Counted from the first letter of the stretch, positions 42,172-51,950 are shown. The stretch: DNA of 64,000 nucleotides from Methylobacterium frigidaeris (GCF_022179185.1 NZ_BPQJ01000028.1:1-64000), one strand, 5' to 3'. Program-made: numbers and translations. The notes: a model not told the origin generated them from the sequence alone.

Positions 42172-42998
42172 GTCCGCGGGCAGGTGCCGAGGACCCGCTT
42201 GAACATCGCCGTGAAGGCGCTCGGGCTGTCGTAGCCGACGTCGAGGGCGACGCTGGTGACGGAGGCGCCGCCGCCGAGGCGGGCGAGCGCCTCCATGAGC
42301 CGCACCCGCTGCTGCCAGGCCGAGAAGCTCATCCCGGTCTCGCGGCGGAACAGGCGCGTGATCGTCCGGCGGCTCAAGCCCGTGAGGAGCGCCCACTCGT
42401 CGAGGGTCCGGGTCTCGCCGGCGCGGGAGAGCACGCTCTCGCAGATCCGGCCGAGACGGTCGTCCTGCGGCACCGCGACGTGGAGCGAGGAGGCGGGCAT
42501 CCGACCGATCTCCGCGAGCAGGAGGTCGACGAGCCGGCCCTCCCGTCCGTGCTCGTCGTAGAGGACCGGCATCGCCAGCACCTCGGCGAGGAGCGCCCGC
42601 AGGAGCGGCGTCGTGCGCACCAGGCGGCAGGCGCCGTGACCGGCCGGCATCGCGTCGGCCTCGACGTAGAGGGTCTGCACCTCCACATCCGCCCATGATC
42701 GGGACTGGTGCACCACGCCCGGCGGGATCCACAGCCCGTGATCCGGCGGGACGACGAAGCACCCCTCGTCGGTCAGCATCGCGGTGACCCCGGTGACGCC
42801 GAGGATGAACTGCCCGCGCGCGTGGGCGTGCCGGGTGCTGGTGCTGGTATCGGGGTAGAACGCCCCCATCCCGCCCACCCGGCGCGGCACGGCCTGGAGG
42901 CTGGCCGAGAGCGCGCGGGCCGCCCGCGGGTCGGCGGCCCGCCGTCCCTGCGGGATCGTCTCGCACCGCTCGGCCTCAAGCGGGAACGGCTTCCTCAT
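42153..42998 (-). CDS. AraC-family transcriptional regulator
   Basis: This 281-residue regulator has an N-terminal cupin-type sensing domain (about 45-125, HAHARGQFILGVTG and WIPPGVVHQS). The C-terminal AraC DNA-binding domain has two helix-turn-helix units (about 180-280, LDEWALLTGLSRRTITRLFRRETGMSF and SVALDVGYDSPSAFTAMFKR). AAGGAG precedes ATG 42998. It is divergent from the peptide-uptake operon at 43179 and is its likely regulator. Its stop region overlaps the IclR gene on the other strand. Confidence 0.9.
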   Translation of the reverse strand: MRKPFPLEAERCETIPQGRRAADPRAARALSASLQAVPRRVGGMGAFYPDTSTSTRHAHARGQFILGVTGVTAMLTDEGCFVVPPDHGLWIPPGVVHQSRSWADVEVQTLYVEADAMPAGHGACRLVRTTPLLRALLAEVLAMPVLYDEHGREGRLVDLLLAEIGRMPASSLHVAVPQDDRLGRICESVLSRAGETRTLDEWALLTGLSRRTITRLFRRETGMSFSAWQQRVRLMEALARLGGGASVTSVALDVGYDSPSAFTAMFKRVLGTCPRTYLDWA

Positions 42999-43178
42999 CC
43001 TGCGCTCCTTGGACGGACGATCGACCAGGCCGGGGGAGGCAACCTGCATACCACGCTCGGCTGCCATCGCAGCCCGCCGGCTGGCCCGATCGCGATACTC
43101 GGCGGCCCGGATGCGACGGCGGGCCGGTATTCGCTCGGCTAGGCTCTCACGATCGCTCAACGATCGGGAGAGGCCGGG

Positions 43179-44756
43179 ATGGATCGCCGCCAGTTCACCG
43201 GGGGATTGCTCGCCGGCGCCGCGTCCCTGCCGCTCGGCGCGGGACGGGCGGGGGCGCAAGGTCGCGGCGGTACGCTCAACGTCATCATCCAGCCCGAGCC
43301 GCCGATCCTCGTCACCGCCCTGAACCAGCAGCAGCCGACGCTGACCCTCGGCGGCAAGATCTACGAGAGCCTGCTCAAATACGCCCCCGACCTGAAGCCG
43401 ATGCCCGGCATGGCGCGGTCCTGGGAGATCTCGCCAGACGGGCTCACCTACACGTTCCGGCTGTTTCCCGGCATCACCTTCCACGACGGCACGCCGATGA
43501 CGGCGCAGGACGTCGTGTTCTCGTGCATGACCCTGCTGATGGAGACCCATCCACGGGCGCGCAACACCTTCCGCCGCGTGGCGAGGGCCGAGGCGCCCGA
43601 TCCCCTGACCGTGATCTTCACGCTGAAGGAGCCCTTCGCGCCGTTCCTCGGCTCGTTCGACTGCACCACCGCGCCGATCGTCCCGAAGCACGTCTACGAG
43701 GGCACCGACTTCCGCAAGAACCCGATGAACGACAAGGCCATCGGGTCCGGCCCGTTCAAGCTCAAGGAATGGGTGCGCGGCTCGCACGTCCACCTGGTGC
43801 GCCACGAGGGCTACTACCGCAAGGACGAGCCGCACCTCGACGAGATCATCTACCGCGTCATTCCCGACGCGGCGTCGCGCACGCTCGCCCTCGAGAACGG
43901 CACGGTGCAGCTCGCGCAATGGTCCGACGTCGAGTTCTACGACGTCGCCCGCCTCAAGGCCCGCCCGAACCTCGCCGTCACCAATGCGGGCTACGAGTAC
44001 TTCGCGCCGCTGCAATGGCTCGAGATGAACAACCGCGTCGCGCCGCTGAACGACCGGCGTTTCCGGCAGGCGGTGATGCACGCCCTCGACCGCGAGGCGC
44101 TCGCCAAGCGCGTCTATTTCGGGCAGGCGAGGGTTGCGACCGGGCCGGTCGCCTCGAAGACGAAGTTCTACGACCCGAACGTCCGCAAGTACGAGTACAG
44201 CCTCGACAAGGCGAAGGCTCTGCTCGACGAGATGGGCCTCAAGCCCGGCGCTAACGGCAAGCGGGTCGAGATCAAGTTCCTGGTGCCGCCCTACGGCGAA
44301 TCCTACCAGCGCTCGGCGGAGTTCTACCGCCAGTCCTTCGCCCGCGTCGGCATCGACCTCGTGCTCGAAGCGACCGACATGGCGGGCTGGGCCTCCCGGA
44401 TCGGCAACTGGGACTACCAGATGACGACGAACCTGCTCTACCAGCTCGGCGATCCGGCGCTCGGCGTCTCGCGCACCTACGTGACCTCGAACATCGTCAA
44501 GGGCATCCTGTTCTCGAACACGCAAGGCTACTCGAACCCCGAGGTGGACCGGCTGTTCGACGAGGCCGCGAGCGCGCTGGACGAGAAGAAGCGCCAGGAG
44601 CTCTACACCAGGGTCCAGCAGATCCTGGTCGAGGACGTGCCCGTCGCCTGGACGCTCGAGATCGAGTACCCGATCATCTACGACAGGAGCCTCAAGGACG
44701 TCGTGACGACGGCGATCGGCTCGCACGAGACCTTCGGCGCGGTGACGAAGTCGTGA
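43179..44756 (+). CDS. Peptide ABC transporter substrate-binding protein (SBP_bac_5)
   Basis: This 525-residue periplasmic binding protein is of the oligopeptide/dipeptide type. The N-terminus DRRQFTGGLLAGAASLPLG has the twin-Arg look of a Tat signal with cleavage near 30. Family landmarks are YESLLKYAPDLKPMPGMARSWEIS, TFRLFPGITFHDGTPMTAQDVVFS and RRFRQAVMHALDREAL. Its stop overlaps the permease start (GTGA). It delivers the ligand to the DppB/C-like permeases downstream. The ligand may be a peptide or gamma-glutamyl compound given the peptidase genes in the same operon. Confidence 0.92.
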   Translation: MDRRQFTGGLLAGAASLPLGAGRAGAQGRGGTLNVIIQPEPPILVTALNQQQPTLTLGGKIYESLLKYAPDLKPMPGMARSWEISPDGLTYTFRLFPGITFHDGTPMTAQDVVFSCMTLLMETHPRARNTFRRVARAEAPDPLTVIFTLKEPFAPFLGSFDCTTAPIVPKHVYEGTDFRKNPMNDKAIGSGPFKLKEWVRGSHVHLVRHEGYYRKDEPHLDEIIYRVIPDAASRTLALENGTVQLAQWSDVEFYDVARLKARPNLAVTNAGYEYFAPLQWLEMNNRVAPLNDRRFRQAVMHALDREALAKRVYFGQARVATGPVASKTKFYDPNVRKYEYSLDKAKALLDEMGLKPGANGKRVEIKFLVPPYGESYQRSAEFYRQSFARVGIDLVLEATDMAGWASRIGNWDYQMTTNLLYQLGDPALGVSRTYVTSNIVKGILFSNTQGYSNPEVDRLFDEAASALDEKKRQELYTRVQQILVEDVPVAWTLEIEYPIIYDRSLKDVVTTAIGSHETFGAVTKS

Positions 44757-45754
44757 CCGGGATCAGGCGCGCCGCCGGAATCGGAATCGCGCTCGGTGCC
44801 TGGATCGTCCGGCTCGTCCTGGTGGTCCTGGTGATCGCGACCTTCAACTTCGCGCTGGTGCGGGCCGCGCCCGGCGACCCGGCGCAGGTGATGGCCGGGC
44901 AGTCGGGCGGCGCGGACGCCAAGCTGCTCGCCGACCTGCGCGCCGAGTACGGCCTCGACCAGCCCTATGCGGTGCAGCTCGTGCGCCATCTCGGCCGGGT
45001 GGTGCGGCTCGATCTCGGCACCTCGACCCAGCAGCGCCGGCCGGTCCTCGACCTGATCCGCGAGCGCCTTCCCGCCACCCTCCTCCTCACGGTCACGGCC
45101 TTCACCCTCGCGCTCCTCCTCGGCTCGACCCTCGGCGTGATGGCCGGCCTCGCGGCGGGCAGCGCCGCCGACACCGCCTTCACGGTCCTGTCGCTCGTGC
45201 TCTACGCCATGCCGGTGTTCTGGCTCGGGCTGATGCTGGTCCTGGTCTTCTCGGTCTGGCTCGATTGGCTGCCGCCCTTCGGCTACGGCACGATCAACGC
45301 CCGGCTCGGCCCCCTGGGCCAGGCCCTCGATCTCCTCAAATACCTCGCGATGCCGGCGGCCTCCCTCGGGGCGATCTACCTCGCGATCTACGCCCGGCTG
45401 ATGCGGGCCGCGATCATCGAGGTGGCGCAGCAGGACTTCGTGAAGACCGCCCGCGCCAAGGGCCTCACCGGAGCGCAGATCGTCGTCGGGCACATGCTGC
45501 GCAACGCCCTCGTGCCGGTGGTCACGGTCGCGGGCATGCAGGCCGGCGCCCTCGTCGGCGGCGCGGTCGTGGTCGAGACGGTGTTCGCCTGGCCGGGGCT
45601 CGGCCGGCTCACCTTCGACGCGCTGCTCCAGCGCGACTACCCGGTGATGCTCGGCGTGTTCCTCATCCTCTCGGTCATCGTCATCCTGTTCAACCTCGCG
45701 ACGGATCTGGCCTACCGGCTCATCGATCCGCGCATGCGGGCGGGGAGCGCCTGA
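44753..45754 (+). CDS. Peptide ABC transporter permease, DppB-like
   Basis: This 333-residue inner-membrane permease has about six membrane segments. The N-terminal part has the family pattern LADLRAEYGLDQPYAVQLVRHLGR. The cytoplasmic EAA-type coupling loop is TARAKGLTGAQIVVGHMLRNAL near 240. GTG 44753 overlaps the stop of the binding-protein gene. It pairs with the DppC-like permease one base downstream. Confidence 0.92.
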   Translation: MTGIRRAAGIGIALGAWIVRLVLVVLVIATFNFALVRAAPGDPAQVMAGQSGGADAKLLADLRAEYGLDQPYAVQLVRHLGRVVRLDLGTSTQQRRPVLDLIRERLPATLLLTVTAFTLALLLGSTLGVMAGLAAGSAADTAFTVLSLVLYAMPVFWLGLMLVLVFSVWLDWLPPFGYGTINARLGPLGQALDLLKYLAMPAASLGAIYLAIYARLMRAAIIEVAQQDFVKTARAKGLTGAQIVVGHMLRNALVPVVTVAGMQAGALVGGAVVVETVFAWPGLGRLTFDALLQRDYPVMLGVFLILSVIVILFNLATDLAYRLIDPRMRAGSA

Positions 45755-45755
45755 G

Positions 45756-46589
45756 ATGGACGCGCTCAAGGCTTTCCTGCGCCACCCGAGCGGCATGGCC
45801 GGGCTCGTGCTCATCCTGGCGGTGCTGGCCCTCGCGGCGAGCGCCCCCGTCCTCTACCCCGAATCCCCCTGGGAGATGGTGGCGACGCCCTTCGCCCCGC
45901 CCGGCGAGGACGGGATGCGGCTCGGGGCCGACACCCTCGGGCGCGACGTCGCGGCGGGCATCGCCCACGGGGCCCGGGTCTCGCTCCTCATCGGCGTCGC
46001 CTCGGCGCTGGCGGCGCTCGTCATCGGGGTGACGGTCGGGGCGCTCGCCGGCTATGCCGGCGGCGGGCTCGACGCGGCGCTGATGCGCATGACCGAGCTG
46101 TTCCAGACGATCCCCGCCTTCGTGCTGGCGATCCTGCTCGTCGCGACCTTCACGCCCTCGCTCGCCACCATCGTCGCCACGATCGGGGCGGTGTCCTGGC
46201 CGCCGCTGGCCCGGCTCACCCGGGCCGAGTTCCTGCGCCTGCGACGCCGGGAATTCGTCGAGGCGGCGATCTGCCAGGGCGAGCGCACCGCCAGGGTGGT
46301 GTTCGGCCACGTGCTGCCGAACGCGGTCTCGCCGATCCTCGTCACGGCCTCGCTCACGGTGGCGAGCGCGATCCTCATCGAGAGCGCGCTCTCCTTCCTC
46401 GGCCTGGGCGATCCCAACATGATGTCCTGGGGCTTCATGGTCGGCTCGGCCCGCAGCTCGATCCGGCAGGCGTGGTGGGCGAGCGTGTTCCCGGGCCTCG
46501 CCATCCTCGTCACCGTGCTCGCCATCAACCTGTTCGGCGAGGGCCTGAGCGACGTGCTCAACCCGCGCATCGCGCGGCGCCGGGGCTGA
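45756..46589 (+). CDS. Peptide ABC transporter permease, DppC-like
   Basis: This 277-residue permease has an N-terminal membrane segment (about 12-30), the conserved GADTLGRDVAAGIAHGARVS and four to five further segments. The coupling loop is RREFVEAAICQGERTARVVFGHVLPNA near 165. It ends FGEGLSDVLNPR, typical of DppC/OppC. One base separates it from the DppB-like gene, and it is followed four bases later by the ATPase gene. Confidence 0.92.
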   Translation: MDALKAFLRHPSGMAGLVLILAVLALAASAPVLYPESPWEMVATPFAPPGEDGMRLGADTLGRDVAAGIAHGARVSLLIGVASALAALVIGVTVGALAGYAGGGLDAALMRMTELFQTIPAFVLAILLVATFTPSLATIVATIGAVSWPPLARLTRAEFLRLRRREFVEAAICQGERTARVVFGHVLPNAVSPILVTASLTVASAILIESALSFLGLGDPNMMSWGFMVGSARSSIRQAWWASVFPGLAILVTVLAINLFGEGLSDVLNPRIARRRG

Positions 46590-46593
46590 CGAC

Positions 46594-48270
46594 ATGACCG
46601 ACGCCAAAGCTCCCGTATCCACGGCTCCCGTCCTCGCCGTCGACGGGCTCACCATCGCGCTGCCGCGGGGCGGCGACCGGGCCCACGCGGTCGAGGACGT
46701 CTCCTTCGCGATCCAGCGCGACGAGGTGGTCTGCCTCGTCGGCGAGTCGGGCTCCGGCAAGTCGATGATCGCGCACGCGATCCTCTCCCTGCTGCCGTCC
46801 GGGGTACGCGTCGCCGGCGGCGCGGTCGCGGTGAACGGGCGCGACGTCGCGCGGCTGTCGGGCTCCGACCTGCGGGCCTTCCGCGGCGGCGAGGCCGGGA
46901 TGATCTTCCAGGAGCCTTTGTCCTCCCTCAACCCCCTGAAGCGCGTCGGCGCCCAGATCGCCGAGACGATCCGTACCCACCAGGGCGCGCTGCCGCGCGA
47001 CGCGATGCGGGCTCGGGTCGAAGGCCTGCTCGCCCAGGTCGGCCTACCGACGCCCGGGCTTCTCGCCCGCTCCTACCCGTTCGAGCTCTCCGGCGGCCAG
47101 CGCCAGCGGGTGATGATCGCCATGGCGATGGCGAACCGGCCGGCCCTCCTCGTCGCCGACGAGCCGACGACGGCCCTCGACGTGACGACCCAGGCGCAGA
47201 TCCTGCGGCTGATCGACGATCTCCGGCGCGAGCGCGGCATGGGCGTGCTCCTCATCACCCACGATTTCGGCGTCGTCGCCGATGTCGCCGATCGGGTCGT
47301 GGTGCTGCGGGGCGGGCGCGTGGTCGAGACCGGGAGCGCGGAGGCGGTTCTGCGCCGGCCCCGCGATCCCTATACCCGGGCGCTGATCGACGCGGTGCCC
47401 CGCGCGCGGCTGCGTCCGCCGGCCCCCCGGCCGGAGGGAGCGCCGGTCCTCTCCGTCGAGGACCTGCGCAAGACCTTCACGGTGCGACGGGGTTTGTTCC
47501 AGCCGCCGCGCCGGGTCGTCGCCGCGGACGGCCTCTCCCTCAGCCTGCACCAGGGCGAGACCCTCGCGGTCGTGGGCGAATCCGGATCGGGCAAGTCGAC
47601 CCTCGGGCGGATGATCATGCGCCTCACCGAGCCCGACGGTGGCGCGATCCGGCTCGGCGGCGAGGACCTGCGCTCGCTCGACGGCGAGGCGCTGCGCCAG
47701 GCCCGGCGCGGCCTCCAGATCGTGTTCCAGGATCCCTTCGCGAGCCTCGACCCGCGCCAGAAGGTCGGGGACGCGGTCGCCCGCGGGCCGATGGCCTACG
47801 GCACCCCGCGCCGCGAGGCGATGGCGACCGCCCGCGCGCTCCTGGAACGGGTCGGTCTCACAGCGGCGGCGGCGGAGCGCTATCCGCACGAATTCTCCGG
47901 CGGGCAGCGCCAGCGCATCTGCATCGCCCGGGCGCTGGTGCTGCGGCCGCAGGTGCTGATTGCCGACGAGGCGGTCTCGGCCCTCGACGTCTCGGTCCAG
48001 GCCCAGGTGCTGGCGCTGCTCGCCGAACTGCGCCGCGAGATGCGCCTCGCGATGATCTTCATCACCCACGACCTGCGCATCGCCGCCGAGATCGCCGACC
48101 GGGTGATCGTTCTGCAGAAGGGCCGGATCGTCGAGGAGGGGGCGACGCGCGACGTCTTCTCCGCGCCGCGCGAGGCCTATACCCGCGCCCTCCTCGACGC
48201 GATTCCGGGTCGGCGCTTCTTCGAACATCCCGGATTCACGCGCGAGCCCGTCGCGCCGGAGGTCGCATGA
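46594..48270 (+). CDS. Fused dipeptide ABC transporter ATPase (DppD-DppF type)
   Basis: This 558-residue protein has two nucleotide-binding domains in one chain. Domain 1 has Walker A VGESGSGKS (near 51), signature LSGGQRQRV, Walker B LLVADEPTTALD. Domain 2, starting near 285, has Walker A VGESGSGKS, signature FSGGQRQRI, Walker B VLIADEAVSALD. The linker RDPYTRALIDAVPRAR is the oligopeptide-ATPase C-terminal element that separates the halves. The fusion replaces separate DppD and DppF. Its stop overlaps the peptidase ATG (ATGA). Confidence 0.93.
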   Translation: MTDAKAPVSTAPVLAVDGLTIALPRGGDRAHAVEDVSFAIQRDEVVCLVGESGSGKSMIAHAILSLLPSGVRVAGGAVAVNGRDVARLSGSDLRAFRGGEAGMIFQEPLSSLNPLKRVGAQIAETIRTHQGALPRDAMRARVEGLLAQVGLPTPGLLARSYPFELSGGQRQRVMIAMAMANRPALLVADEPTTALDVTTQAQILRLIDDLRRERGMGVLLITHDFGVVADVADRVVVLRGGRVVETGSAEAVLRRPRDPYTRALIDAVPRARLRPPAPRPEGAPVLSVEDLRKTFTVRRGLFQPPRRVVAADGLSLSLHQGETLAVVGESGSGKSTLGRMIMRLTEPDGGAIRLGGEDLRSLDGEALRQARRGLQIVFQDPFASLDPRQKVGDAVARGPMAYGTPRREAMATARALLERVGLTAAAAERYPHEFSGGQRQRICIARALVLRPQVLIADEAVSALDVSVQAQVLALLAELRREMRLAMIFITHDLRIAAEIADRVIVLQKGRIVEEGATRDVFSAPREAYTRALLDAIPGRRFFEHPGFTREPVAPEVA

Positions 48271-49589
48271 CAGACGAGACGCAACCCCGCACGACCCTGA
48301 CCGGCCCCGAGCGCGACGCGCTCTTTGCGGCGGTGGATGCCGGTTTCGAGCGCCAGATCGCCGACACCATCGCCTTCGCGGCGATCCCCTCGACCCGCGG
48401 CCAGGAGGGTCCGTGCCAGGACATGATGGCCGACCTCCTGCGGGCGCGGGGCTACGCCGTCGACGACTGGCGCATCGACCAGGACGACTTGCGCCACCTG
48501 CCCGGCTTCGGCCCGGTCGAGACCGACTTCTCCCGCGCCCGCACGGTGGTCGGGACCTACCGGCCGGAGCGGGCGCAGGGCCGCTCCCTCATCCTCCAGG
48601 GCCATTGCGACGTGGTTCCCGCCGGCCCCCTCGACATGTGGAAGCGCCCGCCCTTCCAGCCCGTCGTGGAGGATGGCTGGCTCTACGGCCGCGGCGTCGG
48701 CGACATGAAGTCCGGCACCATCGCGGCGCTCTACGCCCTCGACGCGCTCGAGGCCGCGGGTCTCGCGCCCCAGGGCCGCATCCACGTCCAGTCGGTGATC
48801 GAGGAGGAGAGCACCGGGCTCGGCGCCCTCTCGACGCTGCAGCGCGGCTACCGGGCGGAGGCCTGCTTCATCGTCGAGCCGACGAACGGGCGCCTGATGC
48901 GGGCGCAGACCGGGGTGATCTGGTTTCGCCTCAAGGTCCGGGGCGAGCCCGCCCACGCGGCCCATGCGGCGGTCGGCTTCAACGCGATCAAGGCGGCCTA
49001 TCACGTCATCCAGGCCCTGGAGGGCCTGGAGGCGGAGTGGAACGAGCGGGCGAAGGACCATCCCCGTTTCAGCGCGCTCGCGCACCCGCTCAACCTCAAT
49101 GTCGGCATCATCCGCGGCGGCGAATGGGCCTCGAGCGTGCCGGCCTGGTGCGACGTCGATTGCCGCATCGGCCTTCTGCCCGGCTGGAGCGTGGCCGCGT
49201 GCCAGCGCGAGATCGAGGCCTGCGTGGCGCGGGCCGCAGCCAGCCATCCCTTCCTCGCCCAGAGCCCGCCCGAGGTGGTGTGGTCCGGCTTCCTCTCGCC
49301 CGGCTACGAGGTGACGGGGGCCGAGGCGGCGGAGGCCGTGCTCGCCGAGGCGCACGGCGCCGGCTGGGGCGGCCCGCTTGAAGATTCGCTGTTCACGGGG
49401 CTGACCGACGCCCGCTTCTACGGCCTCGATTACGGCATCCCGGCCTTCTGCTACGGCGCGACGATCGAGAACGCCCACGCCTTCAACGAGCGCGCGAACG
49501 TCGAGTCGCTGCGCAAGCTCACCCGCACCGTCGCGCTGTTCGTCGCCGGCTGGTGCGGCGTGGCGCCGATCACCGGAGGGACGCGATGA
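48267..49589 (+). CDS. M20-family metallopeptidase (ArgE/DapE-like)
   Basis: This 440-residue zinc-dependent amidohydrolase removes acyl or peptide groups. The metal-binding His113 is in QGHCDVVPAG, Asp146 in GVGDMKSG and the catalytic/ligand Glu pair in VIEEESTG. A dimerisation or lid domain lies at about 215-330. It has no signal peptide, so it works in the cytoplasm on the imported substrate. It overlaps the ATPase gene upstream and the flavoprotein gene downstream by four bases each. This tight coupling supports a joint uptake-and-cleavage role. Confidence 0.9.
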   Translation: MTDETQPRTTLTGPERDALFAAVDAGFERQIADTIAFAAIPSTRGQEGPCQDMMADLLRARGYAVDDWRIDQDDLRHLPGFGPVETDFSRARTVVGTYRPERAQGRSLILQGHCDVVPAGPLDMWKRPPFQPVVEDGWLYGRGVGDMKSGTIAALYALDALEAAGLAPQGRIHVQSVIEEESTGLGALSTLQRGYRAEACFIVEPTNGRLMRAQTGVIWFRLKVRGEPAHAAHAAVGFNAIKAAYHVIQALEGLEAEWNERAKDHPRFSALAHPLNLNVGIIRGGEWASSVPAWCDVDCRIGLLPGWSVAACQREIEACVARAAASHPFLAQSPPEVVWSGFLSPGYEVTGAEAAEAVLAEAHGAGWGGPLEDSLFTGLTDARFYGLDYGIPAFCYGATIENAHAFNERANVESLRKLTRTVALFVAGWCGVAPITGGTR

Positions 49590-50218
49590 CGGAGATAGCC
49601 GGGCAGAACCCCCCGATCCGGACGCAGGACGAGCTGCGGGCCGAGTACGGGCCGATCAACCCGCTCGCCGAGAAGAAGGTCCTCGGAGTCCTCGACGGCT
49701 TCTGCCGGGACTTCATCGCGCTCTCGCCCTTCCTGGTGCTCGCCTCGAGCGACGGCGAGGGGCGCTCCGATGCGAGCCCGCGCGGGGACGCCGCCGGCTT
49801 CGTGGCGGTGCTCGACGAGCGCACGCTGCTGATCCCGGACCGGCTCGGCAACAAGCGGGTCGATTCCTTCGCCAACATCCTGCGCTACCCGGCCGTCGGG
49901 CTGATCTTCATGGTGCCGGGGATCAACGAGACCCTGCGGGTCAACGGCCGCGCCAGCCTCACCCGCGACGCGGACCTGCTCGCGCCCCTCGCCGCCCAGG
50001 GCAAGGCCCCGCCGGTCGGCCTCCTCGTCGAGGTGCACGAAACGTTCTTCCATTGCGGCAAGGCGCTGATGCGCTCGAAGCTGTGGGATCCCTCGCTCCA
50101 CGTCGAGCGCAGCAGCTTCCCGACGCTCGGCCGCATCATCGCCGAGCAGACCGCCTCCGTGACGGTCGAGGCGGCCGAGCGGACGATGGAGGAAGGCTAC
50201 CGCACGAGGCTGTACTGA
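49586..50218 (+). CDS. Pyridoxamine 5'-phosphate oxidase-family flavoprotein
   Basis: This 210-residue split-barrel FMN-binding protein resembles the MSMEG_1061 subgroup of the PNPOx superfamily. Landmarks are LSPFLVLASSDGEGRSDASPRGDAAGFV, LLIPDRLGNKRVDSFANILRYPAVGLIFMVPG and a Cys/Lys block HCGKALMRSKLW. These proteins are usually F420- or FMN-linked reductases or binding proteins, not vitamin-B6 enzymes. ATG 49586 overlaps the peptidase stop, and its own stop overlaps the next gene as TGATG. Its role in peptide use is not obvious. Confidence 0.85.
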   Translation: MTEIAGQNPPIRTQDELRAEYGPINPLAEKKVLGVLDGFCRDFIALSPFLVLASSDGEGRSDASPRGDAAGFVAVLDERTLLIPDRLGNKRVDSFANILRYPAVGLIFMVPGINETLRVNGRASLTRDADLLAPLAAQGKAPPVGLLVEVHETFFHCGKALMRSKLWDPSLHVERSSFPTLGRIIAEQTASVTVEAAERTMEEGYRTRLY

Positions 50219-51924
50219 TGGCTCATGACGACTGGCGGGCGCGGGCCGGCACGCCCTTCGCGTGCGAGAAGGCCCCGGTCGCGGCCCGGCGCGGGATGGC
50301 GGTGACGAACCACCCCCTCGCCTCGGCCGCCTCCCTCGAGATGCTGGCCGCCGGCGGCAACGCGATCGACGCCGCGGTCGCGGCGCTCTTCGCCCTCACG
50401 GTGGTCGAGCCGATGATGGTCGGCATCTTCGGCGGCGGCGTCGCGGTGATCCGCCTCGCCGACGGGACGACCACGACGATCGACGGCCTCGCGACCGCGC
50501 CGGCCGCCGCCCGGCCCGACGCCTACGAGCCCGTCTCCGACACCTGGCCGGACTACATGGAGACGCGGGGGCGGCGCAACTTCATGGGCGCCTCCGCGGT
50601 CGCGGTCCCGGGCACGCTGAAGGGCTGGTGCGAGGCGCTCGCCCGCTTCGGCCGTCTGCCGCTCGCCGACGTGATGGAGCCGGCGATCCGGCACGCCCGG
50701 CGCGGCTTCACGGTCACGCCCTACCTCGCCGCTTGCACGGCGGAGAACGCGCCGCTCCTGGCGCGCGATGTCGCGATCGCAGAAATCTTCCTGCCCGGCG
50801 GCGAGCCGGTCGCGGCCGGAGCGCGCCTCGTCCAGGGCGATTACGCGCAGACGCTCGCCACCATCGCCCGCGAGGGGCCGGACGCGCTCTACGGCGGCAG
50901 CCTCGGCAGCGAGATCGGTTCGGCGCTCCGGGCCGCCGGTTCCTACCTCGCGCCCGCCGACCTCGCGGCCTACCGCACGGTGGAGCGCGCACCGGTGCGG
51001 GGGACCTATCGCGGCGTCGAGATCATCGGCCCGGCGCCGCCGGCCTCGGGCGGGGTCCACATCGTGCAGATGTTGAACCTGCTCGAGGCCTACGATCTCG
51101 CCGCCATGGGCTTCGGCACGCCGGACACGCTCCACCTCCTGCTGGAGGTCCTGAAGATCGCCGCCGTCGACCGGCGCGCCGCCACCGCCGATCCGGCCTT
51201 CGTCGACGTGCCGGTGGCCCGGCTGACCGCGAAGGACTACGCCGCCCTGCGCCGGCCGGAGATCGACCCGGCGCGGGCCGGCCGCTACGCGCCGGGCGTC
51301 GGGACAAACGAGTCCCAGAACACCACCCACGTCACCGTGGCGGATGCCGACGGCGCCATCGTCACCTCGACCCAGACGATCAACAGCCTGTTCGGCGCCA
51401 AGATCATGATCCCCGGGACCGGGATCGTGCCGAACAACTACATGTACCTGTTCGATCCGCATCCCGGCCACGCCCTGTCCCTGGCGCCGGGCAAGCGGAT
51501 CACGAGCGGCATCTCGGCCCTCATCGGCTGCCGCGCGGGCCGGCCGGTCTTCGCCCTCGGGCTGCCCGGCGCGCACCGGATTCCCGCCGGCGCGCTCCAG
51601 GCCGTCCTCAACCTCGTCGATCACGGCATGTCGCTGCAGGAGGCCGTCGAGGCGCCCCGCGTCTTCACCTGGGGCGAGGAGGCGGAGATCGAGGACGGCG
51701 TTCCGGAGACCGTGCGCGCGGCGCTTGCCGCCCGCGGCCACCCGGTGCGGCCGGTGGCGCATGTCGGCGGCGGGATGTGCGCGGTCGGCTTCGGGCCCGA
51801 CGGCACGATGACGGGGGCGGCCTGCTGGCGGGCCGACGGTTCGCCGGCGGGGCTCGGCGGCGGGCTCGCCCGCGCCGGCACCTCGTTCTGGCCCGACCCG
51901 CGCCGGGACGCTCCGTCGGCCTGA
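50218..51924 (+). CDS. ggt: Gamma-glutamyltransferase
   Basis: This 568-residue N-terminal nucleophile hydrolase cleaves or transfers gamma-glutamyl groups. The autocleavage site and nucleophile Thr369 are in QNTTHVTVAD. The large-subunit part starts NHPLASAASLEMLAAGGNAIDAAVAA and includes the FGGG loop. The small-subunit part includes MIPGTGIVPNN and KRITSGISALI. No signal peptide is seen, unlike E. coli GGT, so it may act in the cytoplasm. It ends a seven-gene coupled operon with a peptide importer and M20 peptidase. Gamma-glutamyl peptides or glutathione conjugates are a plausible substrate class. Confidence 0.9.
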   Translation: MAHDDWRARAGTPFACEKAPVAARRGMAVTNHPLASAASLEMLAAGGNAIDAAVAALFALTVVEPMMVGIFGGGVAVIRLADGTTTTIDGLATAPAAARPDAYEPVSDTWPDYMETRGRRNFMGASAVAVPGTLKGWCEALARFGRLPLADVMEPAIRHARRGFTVTPYLAACTAENAPLLARDVAIAEIFLPGGEPVAAGARLVQGDYAQTLATIAREGPDALYGGSLGSEIGSALRAAGSYLAPADLAAYRTVERAPVRGTYRGVEIIGPAPPASGGVHIVQMLNLLEAYDLAAMGFGTPDTLHLLLEVLKIAAVDRRAATADPAFVDVPVARLTAKDYAALRRPEIDPARAGRYAPGVGTNESQNTTHVTVADADGAIVTSTQTINSLFGAKIMIPGTGIVPNNYMYLFDPHPGHALSLAPGKRITSGISALIGCRAGRPVFALGLPGAHRIPAGALQAVLNLVDHGMSLQEAVEAPRVFTWGEEAEIEDGVPETVRAALAARGHPVRPVAHVGGGMCAVGFGPDGTMTGAACWRADGSPAGLGGGLARAGTSFWPDPRRDAPSA

Positions 51925-51950
51925 CCCGTCCGGGGCGGTCCGGCGGCGCA

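Noticed and set aside
42999..44726. Upstream extension of the AraC frame to 857 codons
   Set aside because: AAGGAG before ATG 42998 and the start of AraC-family similarity fix the true start. The extension is antisense to the binding-protein gene.
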